Source: Pedobacter psychrotolerans (GTDB lineage: Bacteria > Bacteroidota > Bacteroidia > Sphingobacteriales > Sphingobacteriaceae). Taken from it: DNA of 64,000 nucleotides. The stretch lies in assembly GCF_004340665.1 (NCBI RefSeq), contig NZ_SLWO01000004.1, positions 558,001-622,000 of the forward strand, given 5' to 3'. The position numbers were made by a program, and so were the translations under genes. Below are positions 56,158 to 64,000 of the stretch, piece by piece; positions within the stretch are counted from its first letter, which is position 1, and every line of letters begins with the position of its first letter. A model generated the notes under the pieces. That model did no database searches, had not been told where the DNA came from, and worked only from the letters and a program-made list of their open reading frames with translations.

Positions 56158-57663
56158 ATGAAAAAACATATTTTATTATTAGTAACTATGGCAGCTACTT
56201 CATGCACGCTATATGCCCAAACACTTGCTGAAAATGCTTTTGGTTTTTCTCAAATGAATTATGGCAGTACTGCTCGATTTAAGGGAATGGGTGGCGCGCA
56301 AATTGGGGTTGGAGGAGACATTAGTTCAATAAGTTCTAATCCTGCTGGATTGGGCTTATTTACAAAGTCAGAATTTAGTTTGACTCCTGAGTTTAATGCT
56401 GTCTCGAACAAAAGCTCATACTTAGGGAATGAAACAAAGGGAACGAAAAATCAAATCAATTTAAATAATATTGGAGTTGTATTTTATAGTCCGGCTGTTA
56501 AAGCAAAAGGTGCTGATGTTAATAAAGGTTTAGTTAGTTCAGTTTTTGGATTAAGCTATAACAGAAATAATGACTTCCTCAATAATTTTCAGTATAACGG
56601 AACAAATAATAATAGTTCGATTAGGGATTCATATGTTGAAGATGCAGAAATTAACGGAATTGATAATACAATAGGGGGCGATGCTTATCGTAGCTTCTTA
56701 ATTAATAAAAATGCATCTAACTACCCAAATCAATTTTCTGCTGAACCTTATAACAATGCTAGTTTCCAACAAAGTGGTGCAGAAAATAGATTAGGCTCTA
56801 CGTCAGAGTTTAATATAGCGGGAGCTTTAAATTTCGCAAACAAATTTTATATTGGCGCTACTGCAAGCTTTGTTAATGTTAGATATATAAGTGACGCTAC
56901 TTTCGTAGAATCTGGTATTCTTAATTCTTTCAATGAGGATACAAATTTATATAATGGCACTGAAAACTATGGATTAACACAATCAAGGAATCAGGAAAGT
57001 AAAGGATCAGGAGTAAATTTAAAATTAGGTATGATTTTTAGACCTGTAAGTGAGTTAAGAATAGGGGTAAATATTCAGAGCCCTACATGGATGAGTGTTG
57101 AAGACAATACGAATGTACAATTGAATAATACATTGATAAATTACAGATCTAATAATGAACCTATTAATTTTTATTCTTCTTATAACTTGCGTACTCCACT
57201 TAAAGCATCTGGTGGACTTAGTTATGTAATTGGTGGAAGAGCTTTACTTTCAGCTGATGTTGATTATATAGATTATTCTTCTATCAGATTTTCATCAAAT
57301 GATAATTCTAATATGTCTGACATTAACAGTAGCAACAACTTTATAAAGAATTCTTATAAAGAAACTTTAAACTATAGATTTGGTGCTGAATTTAAAGTGG
57401 ATGATCAGTTTAGTCTGAGAGCAGGATATGGAGTTAATGGTAATGGAATTAAAGATGAGTTCCTTGGTAATTCCGAGGCTAAATATTACACTGGTGGTTT
57501 TGGTTATAGATTTGAAAATTACTATTTTGATTTAACTTATCAGAACTATCAAATTGAATCTTTAAGGTCAAGTCCATATTTACTAAACGATTTTTCTGAA
57601 CCAGTTGTGGATACAAAAAGCACTAGAAATAATGTCTTCTTAACATTTGGAGTAAGGTTTTAA
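56158..57663 (+). CDS. FadL/OmpP1-like outer-membrane protein
   Basis: 501 residues with a signal peptide (HILLLVTMAATSCTLYAQ). The start of the mature part, ENAFGFSQMNYGSTARFKGM followed by GGAQIGVGGDISSISSNPAG, is characteristic of the FadL/TodX/OmpP1 family of Bacteroidetes (often labelled hemin receptor), which form 14-stranded barrels for hydrophobic compounds; the NPAGLG turn is the family's mark. The rest is alternating strands and the end VFLTFGVRF fits a C-terminal barrel strand. It lies 25 bp after the Gly/Tyr-rich lipoprotein gene, probably in one operon, and converges with the cytolysin-like gene. Substrate unknown. Confidence 0.88.
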   Translation: MKKHILLLVTMAATSCTLYAQTLAENAFGFSQMNYGSTARFKGMGGAQIGVGGDISSISSNPAGLGLFTKSEFSLTPEFNAVSNKSSYLGNETKGTKNQINLNNIGVVFYSPAVKAKGADVNKGLVSSVFGLSYNRNNDFLNNFQYNGTNNNSSIRDSYVEDAEINGIDNTIGGDAYRSFLINKNASNYPNQFSAEPYNNASFQQSGAENRLGSTSEFNIAGALNFANKFYIGATASFVNVRYISDATFVESGILNSFNEDTNLYNGTENYGLTQSRNQESKGSGVNLKLGMIFRPVSELRIGVNIQSPTWMSVEDNTNVQLNNTLINYRSNNEPINFYSSYNLRTPLKASGGLSYVIGGRALLSADVDYIDYSSIRFSSNDNSNMSDINSSNNFIKNSYKETLNYRFGAEFKVDDQFSLRAGYGVNGNGIKDEFLGNSEAKYYTGGFGYRFENYYFDLTYQNYQIESLRSSPYLLNDFSEPVVDTKSTRNNVFLTFGVRF

Positions 57664-57683
57664 TTTATTGATATATCTATATT

Positions 57684-57716
57684 GCAAATGCCAGTTTATG
57701 TTAAACTGGCATTTGC
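57684..57716. terminator. Bidirectional terminator between the FadL-like and cytolysin-like genes
   Basis: GCAAATGCCAGTTTA (57684-57698) pairs perfectly with TAAACTGGCATTTGC (57702-57716), 15 bp stem and 3-base loop; ATTTAATTTTT follows on the plus strand and an AT-rich run on the minus strand. Both genes end within 21 bases of it. Confidence 0.88.
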
Positions 57717-57734
57717 ATTTAATTTTTAACTAAA

Positions 57735-58985
57735 CTATCCTCTTCCACCTCTATGTGGATTAGTACCACCACCACTTCCTTCATTGCCTGGACGTGGTCT
57801 ATTTGGATCTGTACTTCCAGAATGAACTCGAACTGTATCTATTTGTGATACATTAAACAATGTTTTAAATAAAGTATGATCACTTAAATAGTTTAAACTA
57901 AAAAATATTGGAACACCTGGAGTATTAACAGAAAATTTCCCTCCACTAATAATATAATTTACAAATTCATCATAACCTTTAATCGATTTAACGACTTCTT
58001 GTCCTTCTCCCCCACGAGCATAAATATTAATTTGCGATTCATCAATTATCCGTTTTTGATCTGATGTAATGCTAACCCCTCCGCCACCTTTAATCAAAGA
58101 AAGTGTTGCATTAAATGCAGTGTAAACGTCATTGTATTCATAATTTGATTCTATTGCCATAATTCCCATTCTACCATAAGTTACAGATGATATGTACACT
58201 GGTGAATAATCACCTAATGTTGCAGGATCTACATTATTAGCCAATAGCTGGCCATTAGTAGGAATATCCATATCAAGTGTAAAGTTTCTTTGAATAAACT
58301 TTGCTACTAATCCTGTTTTCAAACTTACCTGAGAAGTACTATCTTTAAATGCAGCTTTGAATATGGTACCTATATTTACATTTGCGCCGAATGATAATTT
58401 TAATTCATCGTAGGTAGTGAACTTATTAAGTTCAAACGAAAAGGAAGATAATTGGTCTCCAGTGATATTTTGATTTAAAATTTCATTTATCGCAGTTCTA
58501 GTAGTAGATAGATTAGGGTTATCAATTATTTTACTAACCATTCCATTAACTGCAGGAATAGAAACAGAAACTGTAATAGGCAGTTTTTCATATCCTATAA
58601 CAGGATCAAAACTCATATTTGCTACAGACCTACCTTTAATAAGTGAACCCGGATAAACCAATCTTTGGTAACTATCCAAAACGACCTGTTCATCAGTCTC
58701 AACAGTTATTCTAGTCCCTATAGAAGTACTACCACCAGATCTACTTGGTACTTGTCCATTATTTCCAGGAATAGGTTCACTTTTAACTATTCTTAATGAA
58801 GACAACAAATTTTGTTTAATAGAGAACGTTTTGTCACCAACTAAAACTTCCGAAGTTTTAAATTTTGGTAAATGGCTATATGCATTTATTTTACCATCTG
58901 AAGATTGTAAATTTTGATTTTCATTCTTTTTGCAACTTGCAAATAAGATAACAGCGACCGCTGTAAACAATAAGCTTTTTTTCAT
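57735..58985 (-). CDS. Thiol-activated cytolysin (CDC) family lipoprotein without domain 4
   Basis: 416 residues from the ATG at 58985 (MKKSLLFTAVAVILFASC), chosen for its lipoprotein signal; an ATG 13 codons upstream lacks this. Segments match the cholesterol-dependent cytolysins in order: YPGSLIKGRSV (about 111, compare YPGAL in perfringolysin O), PITVSVSIPAVNG, FTLDMDIPTNGQL, SPVYISSVTYGRM (about 262, compare PIYVSNVAYGR), NIYARGGEGQEVVKS, and GVPIFFSLNYLSDHTLFK (about 357). These cover domains 1-3, including the MACPF/CDC pore-forming core. The sequence stops where domain 4 would begin: the tryptophan-rich undecapeptide and Thr-Leu pair are missing, replaced by about 30 residues of Pro/Gly-rich tail ending in RGGRG. 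Lipid attachment and loss of domain 4 mean membrane targeting must differ from CDCs. Pore formation is inferred only. Confidence 0.85.
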   Translation of the reverse strand: MKKSLLFTAVAVILFASCKKNENQNLQSSDGKINAYSHLPKFKTSEVLVGDKTFSIKQNLLSSLRIVKSEPIPGNNGQVPSRSGGSTSIGTRITVETDEQVVLDSYQRLVYPGSLIKGRSVANMSFDPVIGYEKLPITVSVSIPAVNGMVSKIIDNPNLSTTRTAINEILNQNITGDQLSSFSFELNKFTTYDELKLSFGANVNIGTIFKAAFKDSTSQVSLKTGLVAKFIQRNFTLDMDIPTNGQLLANNVDPATLGDYSPVYISSVTYGRMGIMAIESNYEYNDVYTAFNATLSLIKGGGGVSITSDQKRIIDESQINIYARGGEGQEVVKSIKGYDEFVNYIISGGKFSVNTPGVPIFFSLNYLSDHTLFKTLFNVSQIDTVRVHSGSTDPNRPRPGNEGSGGGTNPHRGGRG

Positions 58986-59284
58986 ATTTGATTTTTTTAT
59001 ATAGGCAAATATGTGTCGAAACATTAAGCTAAGCGTAACAAAATTGTCATAATGTAATATTAAGGATACATAGATAATATTTAATATTACATTTAAACAT
59101 ATAAATGTATTACAAAAAATACAATTAATAACCTAATCGATATTAAGTATTAGTTTGGTATAAATACTATATAATACTGTCGATCAATTTTATGTATTCC
59201 TAATACTTAGTAATTTTAATGGTATTAATTTATCATGTAAACAATTCTTTACTTTTAGCTTAAATTTTAAGTTAAAATATATAG

Positions 59285-59484
59285 TAAAAAGAGGCTGTCT
59301 CATAAGTCAAATTCAAAAACAGAATTTAATTTAATTTTGAACATCCTTTATCAAGAATTAAATGATAATAAAAAACGGCAGCTTTCGAATCGAAAATTGC
59401 CGTTTTTTATTTAATTGTAGACTGCTTTAAGATTTAATTTGGCAGCTGAATGCCAAAAATCACTTATGATACAGCCTCTTTTTA
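59285..59484. mobile_element. Miniature inverted-repeat element (MITE-like) after the macroglobulin-like gene
   Basis: The ends TAAAAAGAGGCTGTCTCATA (from 59285) and the reverse complement of the right end, TAAAAAGAGGCTGTATCATA (to 59484), match over 23 bp with one mismatch. The 200-bp element has no coding capacity. Its right end reaches the stop codon TAA (59482-59484) of the gene at 59482. The ends share GCTGTCTCATAA with the element at 21442. Target duplication cannot be resolved because the ends merge with A/T-rich flanks. Confidence 0.75.
59369..59409. terminator. Terminator-like hairpin inside the miniature element
   Basis: TAAAAAACGGCA (from about 59369) pairs with TGCCGTTTTTTA (59398-59409), with an inner palindrome TTTCGAATCGAAA in the loop. 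A- and T-runs at both sides make it usable in both directions; on the minus strand it would end transcription of the gene at 59482, 73 bases downstream of its stop. Confidence 0.7.
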
Positions 59485-61899
59485 TTTTGCAGCAACATTA
59501 ATTTCCTTTTCCCCGTAAGCCACCCCTTCCGAAGTGATGCCTTGCACAACAATCTTGAATTTTCCTTCAACATCTCCTGTATTAAAAATTAGCTTATTGC
59601 TACCCAATTTATTAAGTTCTATCTGATAATTCCAATATAGGTTTGGGGAATTGATTGGCTCGTTCATATTGGAAACATCAGATACATAAAATTCTTTAGC
59701 CAGACTAATGCCTTTCAGGATTCGTAAATTCGGCTTATCTTCATGATCGGTACAACCAGCATAAATGATTGTGCCTCCGCCAGATCGTGCGTAACTTTTC
59801 CCCTTGAGCGGTTTTCTATTATCTGGATCTCCGGCATGATTTGCGCAATTAAAAATATTATACTTGCACACATAATCGCCACATCCGTTTGGTCCACGAT
59901 CTGCGAAATTAATATGATTGTCTTTTTTATATTTAATCACTACATCTTTTAATGTAATACCGCTAGTAATTTTTATAGATTGATTTAAGTCATTCAATTG
60001 TGTTGTTTGATTCACTAAAGGAATGCTTTTCTGATTTATCACCTCGTCTTTAATCTTCTTCAAAGGATCATTTAGAAGAACCTCATAATTAGCATATTTC
60101 TTATCGCTAATGCTTAGCCAAACTCTACCACGGTCTTCTGAAAGTAAATCAGCAGCTGTTAGATTGAACTTCCCTGAACTATCGGTGTTAATCACTTTAA
60201 TATTTGAACCAGCGAAAGCATTTAATGCAAGCGGTGTCTTCAGTTGCTTCTTATTTTTTAATATTTCTCCACTGTATTCTAATGAAACAAGTTTCGGCTT
60301 TACATTCGGCAAGATTTTTGTAGGCCATTGGTATCTCCTCCACCCTTTCACCAGCAATACCTCATTCAAATAATTTATATCAGTATACTTTAGATTGAAT
60401 TGATGAGGTGGCAAATCGGCAAGGAGTTGCTGAAAAAAGTAAAAGTCAGTTATGTTTTGATTGTTATCAATTGACAATCGATTGGCCTGGACACAACTCA
60501 CAGAAACCATTGCTGACAGGAGTTTATCCTGTCCTTCAATAGCACTAAGATCCACCTCAACCGAATCTCTAGTAGTATAGTTTTCTTTATCTGTTGTTAT
60601 TGAAATGAAGTTGATCTTATTATAATGTGCAAAAAAGATTCGTTCTGCAATAGGTTTATATTCATCATTTAACACTGTAAGTGCATACAAGCCAATTGGA
60701 ATAGAATCCAGTTTGAATCGCATATTTTGAGGCCGGTTTGCCAGCAGATCAAAACTTGTTTGCAATAAAATGTTTGAAAAATCATGAACTACAACATGAA
60801 CTTGCTGCTGATCATTACTTTCTATCTGTGCTTTTAACTCATCATTTGAAATTGCAGAGCCGAGTCTAAGCACCACACCATGTTTTAAAATAGTAGGCAG
60901 GTCATATTGATTAACGCCATCTCTCGCTCCTATTATTTGAGCATGATAACGTTTAAGGCGATTTGGTTGAAAAACGAAACTTCCAATACCTAACGAATTA
61001 GTATAAATAGTATCCAGAATTTTTTCGTCTTGATAAAATACCGCTTTACCCTGAACTGCATTTCCGTTCTCAGCTTTTAGCTCAAAGCCCACTTTATTTG
61101 TCAGGTCATCTACTAAATATCCACTTTCTGGGTAAAAACTAACCTGATACTTTTTTTCATCTTTAACTGGCAAGTTAAAATTTACATGCTTTACGTGATT
61201 ATCCTTTTTAATAGAGATTTTAAGCAAATTATTTTTCTTCGTGATTTGTTCAGTGGGATAACTTATCATCAGCTCGCCAATCACACTGCTTTTTGCTTTA
61301 CCAGTTTTGATGATTTGGTCAGCACTGCCGATCTGATAATTGATCTCGGCGTTTTCTACAAATCGATTATTCCCAGATAAGACTTGCAATAAAGCTGTTC
61401 CATTTTTCGTTTGCTCATCAAAAGTTTTAAAAATAGAAACGTTGGCAATTAAAGGATTAATCGTAGTTGATTTTATAGTAATCGGTTGTGTAAACTCTCC
61501 ATCGAACTGATGATTAACTTTCATATTAGTATAAGCAACGAATCGATATTTGCCACTTGGGAGCGAATCAGGCAATACTAAACTTCCGAAAGAAATGCCC
61601 TGCTGAATAAGGAACTTTTCCTGTAAAACGATGGAAGTGTCTGCATTGTTAACCAATGATAAATAAAGAGTATGATATCGACCAGACTCCGCTACAGTAT
61701 TAAGCAAGTAACCTGTAAACCAAACCTGATCATTATTGGTGTAGATATTTTTATCAAAATGAATGAATAGACTTGACTGATTTGTGTTTAGACCATATAA
61801 TTTTAAATTTTCAGCTACGCTATCCAGCTTAAGATTTTGTGCCTGCACGAAACCACTTAAAAAAAGCAAGCAACCAATAGTGATGAATTTTGAAAGCAT
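59482..61899 (-). CDS. Macroglobulin-like (MG2-type) surface protein
   Basis: 805 residues from the ATG at 61899 (MLSKFITIGCLLFLSGFVQA); a TTG 3 codons upstream is also in frame. Signal peptide cleaved near VQAQ. The first domain has the MG2-like pattern of alpha-2-macroglobulin relatives (SLFIHFDKNIYTNNDQVWFT followed by GYLLN, and LPSGKYRFVAYTNMK). A second similar segment (VSFYPESGYLVDDLTNKVGF) and a carboxypeptidase regulatory-like part follow, then a Cys-rich region near 690 (NGCGDYVCKYNIFNCANHAG) and a last beta-rich part. Bacteroidetes encode many such proteins, often near TonB receptors; they are probably periplasmic or surface-exposed. There is no thioester motif. Function unknown. 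Confidence 0.78.
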   Translation of the reverse strand: MLSKFITIGCLLFLSGFVQAQNLKLDSVAENLKLYGLNTNQSSLFIHFDKNIYTNNDQVWFTGYLLNTVAESGRYHTLYLSLVNNADTSIVLQEKFLIQQGISFGSLVLPDSLPSGKYRFVAYTNMKVNHQFDGEFTQPITIKSTTINPLIANVSIFKTFDEQTKNGTALLQVLSGNNRFVENAEINYQIGSADQIIKTGKAKSSVIGELMISYPTEQITKKNNLLKISIKKDNHVKHVNFNLPVKDEKKYQVSFYPESGYLVDDLTNKVGFELKAENGNAVQGKAVFYQDEKILDTIYTNSLGIGSFVFQPNRLKRYHAQIIGARDGVNQYDLPTILKHGVVLRLGSAISNDELKAQIESNDQQQVHVVVHDFSNILLQTSFDLLANRPQNMRFKLDSIPIGLYALTVLNDEYKPIAERIFFAHYNKINFISITTDKENYTTRDSVEVDLSAIEGQDKLLSAMVSVSCVQANRLSIDNNQNITDFYFFQQLLADLPPHQFNLKYTDINYLNEVLLVKGWRRYQWPTKILPNVKPKLVSLEYSGEILKNKKQLKTPLALNAFAGSNIKVINTDSSGKFNLTAADLLSEDRGRVWLSISDKKYANYEVLLNDPLKKIKDEVINQKSIPLVNQTTQLNDLNQSIKITSGITLKDVVIKYKKDNHINFADRGPNGCGDYVCKYNIFNCANHAGDPDNRKPLKGKSYARSGGGTIIYAGCTDHEDKPNLRILKGISLAKEFYVSDVSNMNEPINSPNLYWNYQIELNKLGSNKLIFNTGDVEGKFKIVVQGITSEGVAYGEKEINVAAK

Positions 61900-61945
61900 A
61901 ATTAGCAATATGCTTAAAATTCGAAATTTTATTGCAATTATTCAA

Positions 61946-63781
61946 TTAAATCACACCATGAAGTATTTTTCCTGATTTACCTAGTTCATCTATTTTTTGT
62001 TCAACCTTACTGTCTTTTATCAGTTCTGGTGCGTGATGAGGCTTTTTTCTTGCATCTATAATTAATGAACCTTTACAGCCCCAATGCTTATTAATGATAA
62101 AATCATTGAGCCCATAAATATCAGCAGCGGGGTTACTTCTGGTAAAAGTTACCCAAACTAAATTATCAATATTTTTAGCCGTAAATTCGGCATCATCTGC
62201 AATAACCAGTAATGGAAAACCATTTAAATCCTGATCGATTAAGGAAATATTCAGCGCAGCTATTTCTGCTGCCGTTTTTTCTGCACTAATGTATTTATCA
62301 CATTCTAAAACCAGTATGCCAGGCATTGCAATGGCAAATTGATAACAGCCATCGCCAAGTTTTAGCTCCTCGGGAATTTCGTTCCACAATTCCCGCTTCT
62401 TATCCCCAGCTGCAGCAACCACTACTTTCGATCCGCTGTTTAATCCATCACCGCTATAATCTAAAGTATCAATGGTGGTATTGGTATAAAAATGAAGATC
62501 CTTGGTTAAATCAATTCTTTCTAAAATATGGGTTAAAAAATTTTCGATGTGATGGGTACTTAATTTTTCATTGTCTTCTCTCGCGGCGATAAAAACATAC
62601 TTGGCAAGACTAAGTTGGTTTTTACCTAGAATATGGTTGGCAATCGTCAAAATTTCCTGCGGCCTTCTTTCTTTCAGATAAGGTGTATATCTTTCACTGC
62701 CAATGGCAAAAAGCAAAGGGTGAACTCCCGCCGCATCAACTGCATGTACCTCTTTTAATCCATGAATTTCCTGAGGAATCGCCGAACCGGTAATTTCATG
62801 AATTAAAGCGCCAAAACTGGTATCCTCTTGTGGTGGACGGCCCACAACCGTAAACGACCAAATGGCATCTTTTTTATGATACACATTGTGCACCTTCATT
62901 AATGGAAAAGGATGGGCTAAACTATAATAACCTAAATGGTCACCAAATGGGCCTTCCGGCTTATTTTCATTTGGATAGACGGTTCCGGTGATGATAAAAT
63001 CTGCATCTGCCGAAATACAGAAACCTTCATCATCATAAAAATAGCGAAATCTGCGATCGCCCAGCGCACCGGCAAAAGTCATTTCAGATAAACCTTCAGG
63101 CAATGGCATTACTGCTGCCAGAGGATGAGAAGGTGGGCCACCTACAAAAATACTCACCTTTAGTGGTTGGCCAAGTTTATTCGCCTTTGATTGGTGAACA
63201 CCAATTCCCCTGTGAATCTGGTAATGCAAACCAATTTCCTTATCCTTTATATAATCATTACCAGCCAACTGAATCCGATACATGCCTAGGTTTGCATTCA
63301 GGATTCCAGGTTTCTCTACATCTTCTGTATAAACCTGCGGCATGGTTACAAAAGGTCCCCCATCCATTGGCCAGTTCACAATTTGTGGCAACATACTGAT
63401 GCTTGTTTTCGAGAACTTACTTTTGGCAGATGGTGTTTTCATGGGCAAAGCTGATAAGGCAGACATTGCCGAACCGACATATTTGAATGGATTTTTCAAT
63501 GCCTTCATCGGATCATTCCGCAAGGAAACCAACTGTTGTACTTTTGGCAAAGTATCCCTGAAAATGAATTTAGATCGCTCAAGGGTTCCAAATAAATTCG
63601 AAACTGCCGGGAATGGACTTCCTTTAACTTTTTCGAACAGTATCGCTGGCCCTTGATTTTCGTAAATCCGTAGGTGAATAGCAGCCATTTCCAAATGAGG
63701 ATCAACCTCCTCTTTTATCTTGATTAAATGACCATTTTTTTCAAGATCTGATACACATTCTGCTAAACTTTTATACGCCAT
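61946..63781 (-). CDS. UbiD-family decarboxylase
   Basis: 611 residues from the ATG at 63781 (MAYKSLAECVSDLEKNG); a TTG two codons upstream is also in frame. UbiD enzymes use prenylated FMN to decarboxylate aromatic acids. Family segments: QGPAILFEKVKGSPFPAVSN, MYRIQLAGNDYIKDKEIGLH followed by YQIHRGIGVHQSKA, the Mn/prFMN region ADFIITGTVYPNENKPEGPF with the catalytic Glu in EGPFGDHLGYYS, and a C-terminal DARKKPHHAPEL. In Bacteroidetes the equivalent is usually assigned to menaquinone biosynthesis. The UbiX-type prenyltransferase that makes the cofactor is not in the window. Confidence 0.93.
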   Translation of the reverse strand: MAYKSLAECVSDLEKNGHLIKIKEEVDPHLEMAAIHLRIYENQGPAILFEKVKGSPFPAVSNLFGTLERSKFIFRDTLPKVQQLVSLRNDPMKALKNPFKYVGSAMSALSALPMKTPSAKSKFSKTSISMLPQIVNWPMDGGPFVTMPQVYTEDVEKPGILNANLGMYRIQLAGNDYIKDKEIGLHYQIHRGIGVHQSKANKLGQPLKVSIFVGGPPSHPLAAVMPLPEGLSEMTFAGALGDRRFRYFYDDEGFCISADADFIITGTVYPNENKPEGPFGDHLGYYSLAHPFPLMKVHNVYHKKDAIWSFTVVGRPPQEDTSFGALIHEITGSAIPQEIHGLKEVHAVDAAGVHPLLFAIGSERYTPYLKERRPQEILTIANHILGKNQLSLAKYVFIAAREDNEKLSTHHIENFLTHILERIDLTKDLHFYTNTTIDTLDYSGDGLNSGSKVVVAAAGDKKRELWNEIPEELKLGDGCYQFAIAMPGILVLECDKYISAEKTAAEIAALNISLIDQDLNGFPLLVIADDAEFTAKNIDNLVWVTFTRSNPAADIYGLNDFIINKHWGCKGSLIIDARKKPHHAPELIKDSKVEQKIDELGKSGKILHGVI

Positions 63782-63809
63782 GCTCAAAGATAAATATTTA
63801 GTATAAAGT

Positions 63810-63844
63810 AAAAACGCCTAAGAAAAATTTCTTGGGCGTTTTTT
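63810..63844. terminator. Bidirectional terminator upstream of the UbiD-type gene
   Basis: AAAAACGCC (63810-63818) pairs with GGCGTTTTT (63835-63843), and the inner AAGAAA with TTTCTT extends the stem; A/T runs at both ends. It lies 28 bases before the UbiD start, so it probably ends a minus-strand gene located beyond the window. Confidence 0.7.
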
Positions 63845-63854
63845 ATTTACATTT

Positions 63855-63950
63855 TCGTCATTGCGAGGAAGCAAGACGAAGCAATCTATTTTGCTAAATC
63901 TGTTAGTCAGATTGCTTCTCTTCATCCAACGCTTCGGTTCGCAATGAAGA
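63855..63950. repeat. Degenerate relative of the GTCATTGCGAGG palindromic repeat
   Basis: Begins TCGTCATTGCGAGGAAGCAA with GACGAAGCAATCT, and ends with AGATTGCTTC-like and TTCGCAATGAAGA sequence, so the outer words match the 5706-5770 element but the arms are interrupted. No gene is seen from 63845 to 64000. Confidence 0.6.
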
Positions 63951-64000
63951 TAAAGCGAGTTGATTCTTGTAATTTATCGTTTTCCGTTTGCGATTAATTT

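Noticed and set aside
1..64000. CRISPR arrays, tRNA or rRNA genes, integrases and transposases
   Set aside because: No regularly spaced repeats, no cloverleaf or T-loop (GGTTCGAATCC-like) sequence and no catalytic transposase or integrase motif was found by eye; the mobile elements present are non-coding miniatures.

Overview
The window looks like a chromosome segment of a Bacteroidetes bacterium, most likely a Sphingobacteriaceae member close to Pedobacter. The reasons are AT-rich DNA with no clear Shine-Dalgarno sites, a SusC/SusD pair with a hybrid two-component regulator, type IX secretion proteins (PorP/SprF family, type B sorting domain), a Bacteroidetes-type VI secretion tube protein (TssD) in two copies, and many lipoproteins with the [A/S]SC-K/S lipobox style of this phylum. 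I saw no rRNA, tRNA, CRISPR array, integrase or transposase. Genus assignment is inference.

Layout. 1-5.6 kb: the 3' part of a hybrid sensor kinase/AraC regulator, then a three-gene periplasmic molybdenum hydroxylase operon (FeS, FAD and Mo subunits, PaoABC-like). 5.8-9.1 kb: a lipoprotein of unknown function and a two-gene export module (HlyD-type adaptor plus an ABC-exporter membrane domain with no ATPase domain). 9.6-17.4 kb: a type VI secretion accessory island read leftwards: two TssD genes, VgrG, a PAAR-like/Hint/nuclease effector, and an immunity-like gene array (HEAT protein, acidic protein, two Imm26-like genes, DUF4259) carrying the scar of a tandem duplication and a DUF4259 gene relic. 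17.9-31.1 kb: a polysaccharide utilisation locus (regulator, SusC, SusD, GH30, GH35), probably for beta-1,6-galactan or arabinogalactan side chains. 31.5-35.9 kb: a small membrane protein and a second copy of the ATPase-less export module, here with its own TolC-type outer-membrane channel. 36-38.5 kb: a MOSC protein and an acyl-CoA dehydrogenase.

38.8-47.9 kb: a type IX secretion operon with a 2018-residue multi-domain surface protein, a PorP/SprF protein and an OmpA-family protein. 48.5-55 kb: small proteins, a NarL-type response regulator, a Crp/Fnr regulator, a TIGR02757 protein, a cystathionine gamma-synthase-type enzyme and prolyl-tRNA synthetase. 55-64 kb: a Gly/Tyr-rich lipoprotein, a FadL-like outer-membrane protein, a lipoprotein homologous to the cholesterol-dependent cytolysins but lacking their membrane-binding domain 4, a macroglobulin-like surface protein and a UbiD-type decarboxylase.

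The items most worth following up are the domain-4-less cytolysin-like lipoprotein, the two conserved ATPase-less ABC-exporter/HlyD modules, the T6SS effector with its partly decayed duplicated immunity array, two miniature inverted-repeat elements sitting directly after stop codons, and a direct repeat flanking the utilisation-locus regulator gene. Intergenic space carries several dispersed palindromic repeats and well-formed intrinsic terminators.
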